Shown here piece by piece: positions 15,173 through 26,763 of a stretch of DNA of 64,000 bases. The first letter of the stretch is position 1. Every line of letters begins with the position of its first letter. Made by a program: the position numbers and the translations under genes. The notes under the pieces were generated by a model. The model worked only from the letters and a program-made list of their open reading frames with translations, searched no databases and was not told the origin of the DNA. Origin of the DNA: Himantopus leucocephalus (lineage: Eukaryota; Chordata; Aves; Charadriiformes; Recurvirostridae); NCBI GenBank assembly GCA_003993805.1, contig RSEF01000001.1:70758715-70822714 (forward strand), given 5' to 3'.

Positions 15173-15865
15173 TAGCACCCTGCTTTGGCTATAGCATGTC
15201 GTGTGGCACCCCGGTGGCTGCCTGCTCTCAGCCCACGGCCATACGTGGGGGTGCTGGGCAGAGCACCCCACCTTTCTTGTCAACCTCTGGGGCTTACGCA
15301 AGGGCTGCCGGCACGGGAGGGGAGCGGGCAGGGAGGGGAAACCTGCACTCCCGAGAGACTTCCCACAGAGAAACCCCTCTCGGCAGCAGCGATGCCACCA
15401 GAAGGGTTTTTTCCTACCCCTTTTGCGAGCATTTGGAGGCGCCGGGAACACGGGCGGCCGTGTTTTTATTGAAAAGGGCAAAGTGTAAAGACAAGACCTA
15501 TTCCCCTAGCAGCCGGGCAAGATCCCTGACACTCTCTCTGAGTAACTCTGAAGTTCTCCCACGTACACTGTCCCCCTCCCCATCTCCCCTGGCGCTGCCG
15601 CGCCGGAGGAGCACCGTAAACCTGACGGCAGCGGCGGGGCTGGGAGCAGGTCACTGCCTTAACGGAATGCCGATCTGAGTGGGGGGCTCTTTTAGGCTTC
15701 GGGATGAAGAAAAAGCCCCCTCGGGCTCCAGGATGCTGCCCTCACGCCGCTGCCCGGCCGCACCGCCGCCGGACCCCGCCGGGCGCCTCCCCGTGCCCGG
15801 GAGGTGCCGCCACCGAGAGGGGCACCGAGGGCCCCCAGAGCCGTCCCCGCCCGCCCGGCACCCAC

Positions 15866-16263
15866 CTGTAGGACACCTGCTTCCTGAAGGTGAGGCTCCG
15901 CAGCTTCTCCTCCAGCGACTCCTCCGCCGCTGACAGCCCCGGCTCCTCCGGGACCCCGGCGGCACCCGCCGCCTCCCCACCACCCTCGGCCCCCCGGCAG
16001 CCGCCGCCGCCGCCGCCACCCGCCGCCCCCGTCTCCTCCCCGCCGGCTGCGGCGGGGGGGTTCATTGCGGCGGGGCAGCGGGGCTGCGAAGGAGGAGGGG
16101 GGGGCGGCAGGCGGGGGCCGGCCGGCGGCTGCAGGCGCTGGGGGGCGGCCGTAGCGGGGGGACCGTTGCGCCGGGGGCCGCGGGGCGCGCTGCGAGCCGC
16201 GGCGGCTGCAAATGGCAGCGCGGCCGCGCAGCATCCATCGGCGGCCGCACTGCAGCGGGGCAT
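15866..16263 (-). CDS. DGKI: DGKI exon 1, N-terminal coding part
   Basis: DGKI is diacylglycerol kinase iota (type IV), which phosphorylates diacylglycerol to phosphatidic acid and is strongly expressed in neurons. Only exon 1 is here. The assembled frame runs from ATG at 16263 through an internal MNPPAAAGGEE (from 16065) to SLEEKLRSLTFRKQVSY and donor TACAG/GTGGGT. Human has MNPSSSAGEE and ALEEKLRNLTFRKQVSYR, ending at the same place. The region between is low-complexity Gly/Ala/Pro, as in human. However, the human-like start MDAARPRCHL (human MDAAGRGCHL) begins at 16238 in a different frame and would need one extra base before 16065. The true start is therefore probably 16238, with a one-base error or change in the G8/C8 run at 16097-16104. 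The kinase, C1 and ankyrin parts lie left of the window. Confidence 0.88.
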
Positions 16264-16277
16264 TGTGGGAAACTCCC
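16264..16277 (-). promoter_or_regulatory. kappaB-like and ZNF143-like sites at the DGKI start
   Basis: On the minus strand GGGAGTTTCC (16268-16277) fits the kappaB consensus GGGRNNYYCC. The overlapping TTTCCCACAATGC resembles the core of the ZNF143/THAP11 motif (ATTCCCAGAATGC) and includes TTCCCAC, an RBPJ-type core. Sequence match only; occupancy is unknown. Confidence 0.3.
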
Positions 16278-19200
16278 GGCCGCCCCCGCCCCCTCCGCCA
16301 CGCCCCGCCGCCCGCCCGCCAATCGCCGCGCCGCGCCCGCCGCCACGCCCCCCCCGCCCCGCCCCGCCGCCACGCCCTGCCGCGCCACGCCCCCGCGTTA
16401 GGGACACTGCGGAGAGCCGGGCCGGGGTCTGGCCTCGGCCGTGGCCGGTTCCCGCGTAGCGCCACGTTAAAAATACCTTTTGACGGCGACCTCAAGCGCC
16501 CCAGAGCATCCAGCGGTGCCCCAGTCTTCTCATTACCCCGTGCTCCTTTACGGATTAATCGCTTTTAATTTATTTCTTTTTTTTTTTTCCCCCCGGGCAA
16601 CCCCGATTTAGTACGCTCCGAATCAAAGGGCCCAACGAGATACCCGCTGACACCAGCGGCACGGTGCCCCTTAGTAAAATAAGTTGTCCTCCCGCCTTGG
16701 TCCCTCCTTCTCCCGTCTCTTTGTTGGGGGAGACTAAGGAAAACTTTCCAGGGAGGCGTCGGGGGGGGACTATTTAAGCGCATGAGCTGACAGTGACAAT
16801 AAGGTTTAACAGTACAGAACAAGTCAAGGTCTGGGACTACGCAGAAATTCTAGCAGGAATGATGCGCGGCCAGTGCTTTATTTTCTGCATCCAAAACTTC
16901 TCCAAGGCGATGCGATNAAAAAAAAAAAAGGAGGAGAAGCAGGACCAACGACACCCTGCAGAGAAGGGAACCCCTACAGGAACACATTTCAGACCCACCC
17001 CTTCTCCACGGGTCTCTCCCGGCTGCCCGCGTGCGTCAGCGTGCAGATGTTGCAAAACCTCGGGCATCAATCAGACTTCGGACAGTCAATAGGTTCTTTA
17101 CACCTGATTCTGGCTCCTTCTCCAACCCCGTTTGAAGATTCAGCTTCTCCATACGTAGCACATATCGTGTACCCATCTCGCGCCTCGACGTCAGCAATGA
17201 CAGGCACTCCAAGCCAGCCAATTAACATTTTCCTGTCCCTTGTTGGCTGTGGAGAAGGGGGATGAAAAGTGGATATTATTTTTTTTTTTTTACTGCAGTT
17301 CAAGCATTTAAAAGCTTAACCAACTTTCAAAATTATATTCTACCCCTATGCATAAATGATGCATACATTATCTACATGAACATATGCTTCCCCCAATACG
17401 TACATAAATTTTCTCCCCCTAAACCTCAGAGTACTTTTAGTTACTAATGAAGCACACTTAAGCAACGTAATACGTGGCTTATTAGAAACAAAACTTAAGC
17501 TCCTATGCAGAACTGTAAAAAGAAGGTCTGGACCCTGCTCTGAGCTGCGCGCAGAGAGCTCGCCGAACCAGCACGGAGCTCTACTGAAACCACCGATGCC
17601 TTTTCCATGCAGAGCTGGGACCTCGGGTGGAATATCTCCAGCTGAACTTCCAGGGAAATTAGTAGCCAACGTTGCTAGTGAGAGCATCCAATTTAAGAGC
17701 ACGTGACAACTATCTTTTGGCAGCAAGAAACTAAACCATTTTGAGGTGGAACTCTCAAAGACCAGTTCAGCCCTAGCCCAACAGCCAGCTTCAAGGATGA
17801 GCAGCAGTGCCATAAGCCCCCCTTCCCCATCATCAAGTTATCCTTGAGGTTTTGTCATTGGTGAAAACTGTATGTTGTGTTGCTCCGAGAAGATGCCAAT
17901 GGCATGGGCAAAAAAATCCTTTAACTGCAAATTAATTTTGCACTTGGAGAGCAGAAGAGTGTGCATCATCTCACAGCTTTTTTTCTTCTCGCCTTTGGTC
18001 CCTCTGAGAACAGCTCCGTGGCCTGTGTCCCAGCAAACCGCTCCCGCCTCCCCCAGAGCATCTGGAGCAAAGCCTAACAACAAAACAGAGTTTCCTAACC
18101 CCCTCCAACAAACATCCACCCCACTGAGCCACGTCCTCCTTCTCCAGCCTAACCCCTGCTGTAGCTCCTGCTGGTCAATAACCATTTTGCCCACGTGCCC
18201 GCATTTACACTGGGCTCCGGGATTACCTGTTTTCCCTCTGACTGCTGCGATTTGCATGACTCATTTGCAACATGAGGTGCTAAATCGACTTCCTATGCCT
18301 TTTTCTGAATATGAGCAATTATGAGAGAATCTGAGGCTCGTGAAGGAAAGCCCAAATTACACAATTACACCTGTGGCACAGCCGTCAATTCCTGTGGTTT
18401 GACAAAGGCGGCAACAGCAGAAACTTTGTCGGAGCATCACGTTTGCTCCAAGACGTGGCTGCAGCCATACCACTGGATCAGGAGGGAAAGGATGAGCACA
18501 AAAATAGATTTTGAACAGGTTTCGCCAGTATCTGGGATCACCGTGCTGGCAAAAGGCTGAATTCCCACAGCCGGGATCTCATTTCTTAATGCCAAGGGCC
18601 GGGTTGTCGGGTTAAGAGGAGCACCTCGCATCACTCCGCGGTGACTCCCCTGCTCATCCGGGAGAGCAGGTGGGGACGTCTTTTTCCTGGGTGGAATCGT
18701 CTTGCCGTACTGCATGCCTTGAATAGCAGGATGGGTGGTGGGAATGAAAGAGGAAATGCGGAGAAAGGAGGGAATTCAGCCTTTTGGAATAAAGCTAAGG
18801 GCAGGAGGTTTATTCCATTGCTCACATGCCCGTTAAATCCCATTCTGAACACTCCAGCGTGCACAGGCTGTGTGCACTGCAGTAAGTTTTATTCAGAGTG
18901 GGAGGGACTGAAAATCCTATTCCTAATGGAAAAGAGGTGGATATATGAAAACGAGCAGTGGGGAAGAAAGGGGTGAGGCGACCTTACCCGTTCGGTGTGC
19001 CAGGCAAGCTAGTGGGAAGTCAGTCGACTTTAAATGCTCCGTACTCCTTAAGGGCATACAAAATTCATCCTCAGCATAACCCTCAACATTCATCCTCCAG
19101 GAAAACATACAAAAATACATATATTTATACACATATGCCTGTGTACATATGTATTTGCATCCCCTCCATATTTTTTTTTCTTTTTTTTAAACATGACTGA

Positions 19201-19685
19201 ACAAGCAGGAGCTTCCCTTCCCAGACCCAACGCTGACAGATATGCCCACAAAAACATTCACTTTTGGTCAGCATTTGAAGCTCAAGTGGAGCACCGCTTA
19301 TCCATCGGATAACAGAGGGATGCTGAGGCTTAACGTGGAGTGACCCGCCCTCACCGCAGCAGATCACCATGTTGGGCAGAGCAGTTCTGCCAGCGCTGGC
19401 TCGGATTAGCTCTCCGGCGAGTTACTGCTTTCTGCTACATTCTATTTTCTATTTTTTTTTTTACCATTTTTCAGCTATTTCGCAGCGCTGCTCACCTTTC
19501 TGCACGTAGGCTGCCATAGCTAGAAATATGCCCTGATTCCTGTTGCCAAGGTGTTCAGTGGAGGTGACAACAAGGGCCTGATCCTGGCTTGGAAGTGCCC
19601 AGGTGCTGCCTCTTCACAAAGGCCATGGATCAAACCTGGGTTTATACCAAACAGGCTTATTAAAAAAAAAAAAAATAAGGGAGGG

Positions 19686-19900
19686 TGTCCTGGTTTGAGG
19701 TAAAACAGGACCAATTTTGTTCNNNNNNNNNNNNNNNNNNNNNNNNNNNNNNNNNNNNNNNNNNNNNNNNNNNNNNNNNNNNNNNNNNNNNNNNNNNNNN
19801 NNNNNNNNNNNNNNNNNNNNNNGGGGTAGAGGGGAGCATCTGTCAGTCCTATCTGGGGTCCCCCACGTCCTCAGTGGCTGATTTGGCCTAAACCACGACA
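19686..19900 (+). mobile_element. Avian ERV-type LTR interrupted by a gap
   Basis: Left end TGTCCTGGTTT and right end AAACCACGACA are imperfect inverted termini (10 of 11 matched) with TG/CA borders, as in avian endogenous-retrovirus LTRs. The middle is 100 N, so the inserted length is unknown and internal retroviral sequence cannot be excluded. The flanks are G-rich on both sides, so no clear target-site duplication can be read. No viral coding sequence is visible. Confidence 0.75.
19723..19822. other. Assembly gap of exactly 100 N
   Basis: Round-number N run inside the LTR, the usual placeholder for a gap of unknown length. Confidence 0.97.
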
Positions 19901-22334
19901 GGGGGCTAACCAGAACCTAAGCATTTCTTTAGACAGTGGAAGTGAGACAACCCAACAGACATGGACTTACTCTGCAGTGGTTACCTTTCCTTGGTTGTAT
20001 CACAGCAAAGATGAGGGCCAGAACTTGTAATTTCCTCCTCACTGGAGATCCACAAAAAAAAAAGTAATTTTATAGTAACACATAGAACTTGTGTAAATAC
20101 AACTTAAGATTAATTCAGTTATAAGAAGTTAAAGGAGTCATTCCTGGCTTCTGTGGGGACCATTTGAAGCCCATAGGAGACCACACCAAGAAAATGAGAA
20201 ATCAGATCAATTGGTTTTGAAGCACAAACTGGGAGGAGACAAGACACACAAGCATTACTCATTCAACACAAAGCGAAGCATGTTTTTGTTTCTAATTCTA
20301 CCTCATCTGGATCACCCTGCTTTGGTTAATCTCAGCGTGCTTTATAGAGAGGAGGAAGCCACCACTGGCCCCATTTCACAGACCAGGAATCTGAAGCATG
20401 GAGAAGGATCAGCCAAATTCACCCGCAGGCCGTGAGCAGGACTAGACCCAGCAGCTCATTTCCTCAGTCCCTCTGCAGTGCTCGCTCTCTCTCCAGGACC
20501 TGGCTCCTGCAGAATTCTTTTATTTGTGGCAAAGGTGCAAGGTTTTGCTCACTGCTTCTAAACTCCAAGCTAATGAGGTCCACGTTTCTAAAAAACCCCA
20601 AAGCAAACAAACCAGGGAAGGGAGCACCAGTAGTGAATCTACCGTGAAATACCTGCAGGGGCGGCGAAGTCTGTGCTGTTGTAAAATAGGTACAAGCAAT
20701 AGCTAAGAGCAAAGGGTGAAGACTTGCTGCCCGAACCACGCTGTGAGAGGCATTGCAAGGAGCGTTCGGACACCCTTCCTCCTGCCCTGCAATGGGAATC
20801 AGCCTGGGAAAGGACTATCAAAATCCAGCCTTGAATTCAAAGAGTAACGTGTTTCAAAGAACAGCATGTACCGGAGGATGATAGGTAGCGAGGCTGACAG
20901 CTCATCACCCAGCATTTCTCCATTGTATGTGGGTTTCTTTTTTAATCACAGACTCCCCGCAGCATCGCCTGCTGTGTGATGCTTTAAGGGTAATACTGAG
21001 ACCCGAGGAGATTCTTAACCATTCGTTAATCACCGGTCGGTGTTTTGTATGCTCGGAGGAACTGAGCTCAGCTAAAACTGAGGCGAGGGTAACTTCCCCA
21101 ATCAGTCACGGTCTAACGATTTTCCTCTAAAAATGTTATGTATGGCTTGACGCTGCTAACAAGTGCCCTGGATCAATAATTCTGGCAAGTGAAATTGCCT
21201 GTTGGGAAAGCAAGGGGCACCCAGCAGCAGCAGGAGAAAGACAGTGGCTGCAATAACCTCTGAAACGATGAGAGCAAAGGAGCAGGATGCAGAACTTCAA
21301 GGACAAAATCAAGTCCTTCTTCCCCCACCTTCCAAAAGAAAGCACCGCAGACCTTCTTCATTCAGGTACAGAAACCAAATTTTGTAAGAAAGAGCTGCTT
21401 CACCAATTGCTCTGACCAAGGAGGGGGTTAGATAACATGTTCTGGTGCTGGAACCAGGCTGGGAGAGCCGGTTTTGTCACAGCAGTGCACGGAGGCTGCA
21501 CGTGCCATGGGACAGACCAAAAAGACTGGATAGGTAAAAAATAAACCTCTCATTCCAATTTCCTTTTCTTGTGATAATAAATGGTGGCGGGCAGCAAAGC
21601 CAATCCTTGGGTTAAAAGCATCAGGGTAGAGCTTAGGAGAGAAGAGCTTTTTTTTTTTTTTTTCCTTTACTGCCAATTTCTTTTGCTACTTTAACCTCTT
21701 TAGCCCAAACCCAAGGCGTTTCTGAAAATCCGCATCAGCCACAAATTTAGTGCAGGCCAGGGTGTTCCAGTTTTCATGGTAGGCTGCCTTCCCCAACCTC
21801 TAAAGCAGCCTTCTTTAAGGGGCCTTGAAAAGGAGGCACCAAAGCCATCTGTCATGCTCCCCTTTTCAATTCAGCAAAGCTGGAACTATTACCTCCATCG
21901 CTAGCGCTTCTTGCGGAGGATAAGCTCTTGGCTGCTATTACATGGATGCACGGTACTCATACACAAGGTCCTTTTCCTAGTAGAAAACTGGCGTAATACA
22001 AAGGACCACACCATTTGCGAAGCCAGCTCTGCACAGGGGAATTTCCACATCTGCACTAGGCCATCCATCGCCAAGTTGCCTGGATGGCCAGCAAAGCCAG
22101 AGAGTCCCCAAACTGGAAGACGTTAGCTATCTTCTTTTCCACGTCTACTCAAAGTAGCGAAGGTCAACGCCGTCCCCGGGCTGGATGCCGCTTCTGGGCT
22201 GCGGGGCATCATGTCGGCTGTTTGCACAGGCGAAACAGCAGCTTCTGAATTGCTGGAGAAAGCTCTCCAGCTATCTCAGGGGTGAGTCAGGGTAAGGGAA
22301 GGAGCCGAGGCCAGCAGAGGACCCAACCCCTAAA

Positions 22335-22364
22335 AGCCAAAGCAGAAAGAGCCGAAGCAGAAAG
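22335..22364. repeat. 15-bp tandem duplication
   Basis: AGCCAAAGCAGAAAG followed by AGCCGAAGCAGAAAG, one mismatch, then the start of a third copy (AGCCC). Just outside the presumed CREB3L2 transcript. Confidence 0.9.
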
Positions 22365-22889
22365 AGCCCTTTTAAGAGTTCACTTCAGCTTAAGCAATTA
22401 GTTGCCCAGTGTAAAGTCAGTGCAGGGAAAGGCCTTACTTTCGAGGGGGCTATTTGGCCCATACGAATCAAGCTCCGGCATGCTCCAGCATGGTATCACC
22501 AGGCTGAAGCTAAAGCCCCCGTGGGCATCAGCCTTCCTGGATCCCACTTTTAGAGAGAATTTAATAGTAATGGGGCTGTATCGCACAGTTGCACTCAAGT
22601 GCCATTACCATTATTAAATGCCATCAGCCTTCACCTAATTTCCACCCGGTATTGACAGATATAATTCTCTGCTAATCGCAAAAAAGGGAAGGGGCAGCCA
22701 GCTCCAGTAAAAACCCTCACCGCTGCTTTTAACCTTCTCTGTCTAGCAACGTGCTAAATTACTGGGGTTCTGCCGTGTTGGAGATGGATACATTTCACAC
22801 AGCGCTGCACTTGGGAAAGCCAAGGGACCGGATCTTTTCCAACCATCAGGAAAGAAAACGAGACGTACTTGCTTTTTCTACAGAAAATA

Positions 22890-22895
22890 TTTATT
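22890..22895 (-). terminator. Candidate distal poly(A) signal of CREB3L2
   Basis: AATAAA on the minus strand in the context TTGCAAATAAATATTTTC, followed within 50-60 bases by a U/G-rich stretch (CGTTTTCTTTCC, GATGGTTGG). Use of this site would give a UTR length similar to that of human. It is one of several hexamers in the region, chosen on context only. Confidence 0.4.
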
Positions 22896-23242
22896 TGCAA
22901 GAAATGAAAAGCATAACATACTTAGCAACATACATGTTTAGGCTACAAAAGCAGGTAGTCTGTTCTTTCATAGAATCAAGCAGACGATTTAAAAAGGAAA
23001 AACAGCGATTTCTTTTCACCCAAGGGACACGTTTGCGGTGTGAACAATCAGGTGGGACCGGTATCCAGATGACAGCACTTGTACAAAACCAGAGAGGCCA
23101 CTGAACACGCTTACACAGAGTTCAACAGACTTATGGCAAAAGAACAGAGAGATCTGCAGTCGGAAGAGGCTCCAACGCAGTTTACCAAGGGCTTTAGGGG
23201 GATGTGCTTTTGCACTGGTATCACTGTCCTTTTCATCTTAGA

Positions 23243-23308
23243 TAGTTTTAAATGTTTGCACAAACCCATACTGTATAGTTTTAAATGTTTGCACAAACCC
23301 ATACTGTA
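23243..23308. repeat. Perfect 33-bp tandem duplication
   Basis: Two identical head-to-tail copies beginning TAGTTTTAAATGTTTGCACA and ending CATACTGTA. Identity of both copies points to recent duplication or active copy-number change. It lies in the presumed CREB3L2 3' UTR, some 350 bp before the candidate distal poly(A) signal. Confidence 0.95.
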
Positions 23309-25804
23309 TCCGCATGAGCGGAGGGAAAGGGAAAGGTCAGCTGAAACGCCCTAGGGGTGTCACACGCAGAGTGACTCAGAGTCACAAGGTATTGTTTTGC
23401 AGGGCCCAAGGCAATGGCTTTGGCCCTGGGTATGTATTTCTCTTCAAGAGGGTAACACCAGGTAATTTACCCTTGGAAGGCCCGGCAAATCTCAGGGAAA
23501 TTGTGATGTACTTACATCACGGAGTGGCCAACGGCTTCCCCTTGCTGGCATCTTACTGCACCCCTGGGGCGTTTAGGGCAGTCCTGCTCTCAGGGAAGGA
23601 GGGATCTTTAGATCCTCTCCCAGAAGACCAGCTCAACAAACAGCGTTCCTTGAGCTGTCAGCTCCCAGGGGCCACTTTTTAAGGCTAATTTACACCATTA
23701 AAAAAACAAAACAAACCCTAAACGAAAAAAAAGCATTCAAAGTCATAATTCTGCAGAACAAAAATGACACCCGAAGATACAATAAAGTCTAAAGTAATTA
23801 TTTCTTTTTTTACCAAGCCAGAGCTGTCATACAGAAAGGCCAGACAGTATATGCATACACACAAAATGACACAGTGCGACAACTTTCAGTCGAAAATTGC
23901 TAATAGGATAGACTTCAGACAGCAATTCACATGACAGTTTCATGAGTGCTCGGTGATGTGGAATGTGAACAGGTCTCAGAGAGAAACGCCTGGACTTTCT
24001 ATTGCACCAAGTGGAATGTGCTCTGGGTGTTCAGGTAGATGCCTTTATTTAGTGATGCTTACTACATCAAAAAACCCCAACTCTGCGGGGTTTAATTGCT
24101 CACCGCGCACACCATGCCCAGATACACACACGCTCGCGCTCGTTCTTGCTAACTGTACAAATGAAGAAAGCAAGACGCCGCTACATCAGCACCACTGAAT
24201 TAAAATCTGATATGGCAAAGTCAGATACGAGCAGAGTTCTGTTAAAAGAAATTGATTATTTGCCTCTGCTTCCCTCTCTCTCCCTCCCACTCCCTTAATT
24301 ACGGGCTGCTAAAGTTCAAAAAGATTTTTACCTGCTGGTTCGAAGGAAAAATGGCATATACCATAAAGGTCAGACATGCATAAACAGGACTGCAAAGTAT
24401 TAAAGAGCAAGGGGAAGAGTAAAGCTAAAACAAGGGGGGAACTAATGAAAAAGACTATCATTGCTGATTTATGGAATCAAGAACTAGGGCGTTTCCCTGT
24501 GATGTGAAGAGTCCCCTCATCGGCCATTTCTTTCATCTTTTCTGTAAGACAGGTCCACAAATCCAGCTTTCCCATGTTTTGTTCTCACCTATTTAGTTCC
24601 AACTCTTAGAGGAAGAGTATGGAGGTGGGCTTTATGGCAGAGAAGAGACTACTGGTAATAAAGAATATTGAAACTCCATTTCAGCATCATAAATGAGAGT
24701 TACCTGCGAGATGCACTTTTTTCTACGTAGGAAGTCAGTTCAGGTATACATCTTGGTAAAGCAGAGAAAGGCCTGACATGAAAACCACAAAAACAAATGG
24801 CAATTTCCCTCTCAGTCCTGGAGTCTCCAATGGATGCTGATCACCTAACCAATGCAGTAGTCACCGAGATCACACCCTCAGCATATCCCTGAATGCCCAC
24901 TGTCATTTTATTGGCCATGAGAAAGCTACAATATCCTGGCCCATTGATCGAATCCTTACATCTTATTTGTAAAGACCTTAACACGTAAGCCAGTTCGTTC
25001 GTCTTTGCAATCCCCAAAGTTGTTTATCCTTAATGCTGTAGCGCAAAGCGGCAACACATCATAGCTCTATGCTACTTACATAGGCAAGTATAACTTTTGT
25101 AGTTACAAAGTACTGACCTACCATTTCACCTTCAGAATACAAAATGTTCCCTTTCTAATTAGTGACTTGAGAAAGAAATATTTTAGTCACCAAGAGTATA
25201 AAAATACCCCATATACTTCTGTTCTTAGCTGCGTGAGTTTTGTACAATGGCCTCTTGGCACTAGCTAGAATCTAGAGCCCAAATACTCAGTGGAAATCCC
25301 TCCCAACGTAGCAATTAGTATCATTCATTTACTTGACCTACATTCTAAATGCGTCTAGACAGAATTCAACCACTGATAGTTTGGGGGGATGGGAGTGGAG
25401 AGGTGGGTTGTCTTTTTTCGCAGAAAAAAAAACAAAACCAAAGAAGAAAAGTTTTTATATTCATTTTCAGCTCTACATTAGAAAAATCAAGAATACATTG
25501 CGACACATTGTTACACAGAGAGATATGGAAGAGGTCCCCTGCCAGTATAAATCAGACCTGCAACCTCCAAAAGCGGTAAGTGAGAAGCATGCTGCATTGT
25601 ATCAGCTGGGATCTGGCCTAAGAACCTCAGCCTAATCCGTTATTAGTCTGTGCTGCTGAAAAATTGAATGGTATGGATGAAATAAGAGAAACGCAGCAAA
25701 GAACTATAAATAGCCTGGGACAAAAAAAAACCCCAAATAACATTATCTACACACTGGTAACAAGGTTAGAACTGTCACATGCCCCGTGCTTGATACGTTT
25801 AAAA

Positions 25805-25820
25805 ATATATATATATATAT
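25805..25820. repeat. (TA)n microsatellite
   Basis: Eight uninterrupted AT dinucleotides within an A/T-rich setting. Confidence 0.9.
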
Positions 25821-26727
25821 AAAAATAATGCCCTACATTCCTTCGTAGCTTATCTCCCTAGAAGCAAAGACCCGACAGATCTAGACATGCTTTAAAGCTA
25901 TGGGCCAAAAGGTAAGTCTACTAGCGTGTATGAAATTGTGCTGACAAGCAGCATAACGTTACAGGTGAAGACTCTAAGGATCACTTAAGTCCTCTAGTGG
26001 AAATGGAAATTAAGTAGCACGTAAGGCCTTTGCCTACCCTGTCCATACAAACACATTATTCTACAGCACCAAGTCACCGATCACTGGAAAAAGTACAATG
26101 GCAGAAGGCTAAGACCTCAAGTAATATAGCTGAGCTAATTAAAAGCACTTATCCTGGAATCCTCCCTGAATACGCTTTACTACTCCTTCCCGATGCCCTC
26201 AATAAAGAGCGCATTCAGCTGCCTCTCCACGTGGTCTGCAGTGCATCAACATTCACGCTTGGGTCACCCCTGGACTGCTGAGGCTGGCAGTGCAACGGCA
26301 CGTGTCCTGCCTCCTCTGTCCCCCTGCCAGGTACCTAACACGGGCATAAGCTACCTCTGCAGACAGCGAGGGCCTTGTCGCGTAACAGCCTGTGGGTAGG
26401 TGATGACAGGAGATTCTTTGGCCCCTAGTACCTAGCAGAGAAACCTGTTCTGTTAAGGCCCCTGAAGAAAAATGATCACAAACATACCAAAGTAAAGCAA
26501 AACTTATTATAAAGAAGTAATATTCAATATCATAAATCCCCAAGCAATGCGTGTGCTAGGTCAAGAGATTCCCTAAAAGAGTATCTAAAAATAACTTAAA
26601 GGATTACACAAATTAAGATTATAGAAACAGATTATCAAGCAGTTACAAGAAAATTGGTATTGCCATACTGGCTTGGATGAATTAGTTCAGAGGCCTGACC
26701 CAGACTGTGGCCAGTTTAAAATGGTCC

Positions 26728-26763
26728 AGATGAAAACATGACTATAGATGAAAACATGACTAT
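26728..26763. repeat. Perfect 18-bp tandem duplication
   Basis: AGATGAAAACATGACTAT repeated twice without mismatch, in the presumed CREB3L2 3' UTR. Confidence 0.95.

Larger units (their letters stand above)
1..15865 (-). other. DGKI: DGKI intron 1 (5' part)
   Basis: Begins at the GTGGGT donor of DGKI exon 1 and runs off the left edge. I found no match to human DGKI exon 2 (KAISRAGLQHL...). It contains one CR1 fragment (2790-2895), a 13-N gap inside poly-G (1153-1165), scattered A/T and G homopolymers, and a GC-richer shoulder at 15190-15590. Open frames such as 2402-3127 (241 codons) and 4804-5229 (141 codons) show no recognisable domain, and I do not call them genes. Confidence 0.8.
15590..16470. 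promoter_or_regulatory. CpG island and promoter of DGKI
   Basis: Very GC-rich sequence with abundant CpG covering DGKI exon 1 and extending upstream of it. Repeated GC-box and CACC-type motifs (CCCCGCCCC at 16352-16360, several GCCACGCC) and one CCAAT box on the plus strand (16319-16323) lie 80-150 bp upstream of the start codons. No TATA box is placed for the minus strand. This fits a CpG-island promoter with dispersed starts. GC content falls sharply on both sides. Edges are estimates by eye. Confidence 0.85.
16500..22869. other. Intergenic region between DGKI and CREB3L2
   Basis: Holds an LTR fragment with a 100-N gap (19686-19900), an unresolved base next to poly-A (16917), a 15-bp tandem duplication (22335-22364) and an AT-rich CATATA/TATATG tract around 19105-19160. 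No exon of a known gene was recognised; the 150-codon open frame at 17872-18324 matches nothing I know. The right boundary depends on where the CREB3L2 transcript ends. Confidence 0.6.

Noticed and set aside
15890..16459. 189-codon plus-strand open frame rich in Pro and Ala
   Set aside because: Antisense shadow of the DGKI CpG island, produced by GC richness.
15692..16495. 267-codon minus-strand Arg/Gly/Pro-rich open frame
   Set aside because: A stop-poor shadow in the GC-rich DGKI island; the frame that ends in EEKLRSLTFRKQVSY is the real one.
17872..18324. 150-codon plus-strand open frame in the intergenic region
   Set aside because: No known domain and no promoter or splice support.
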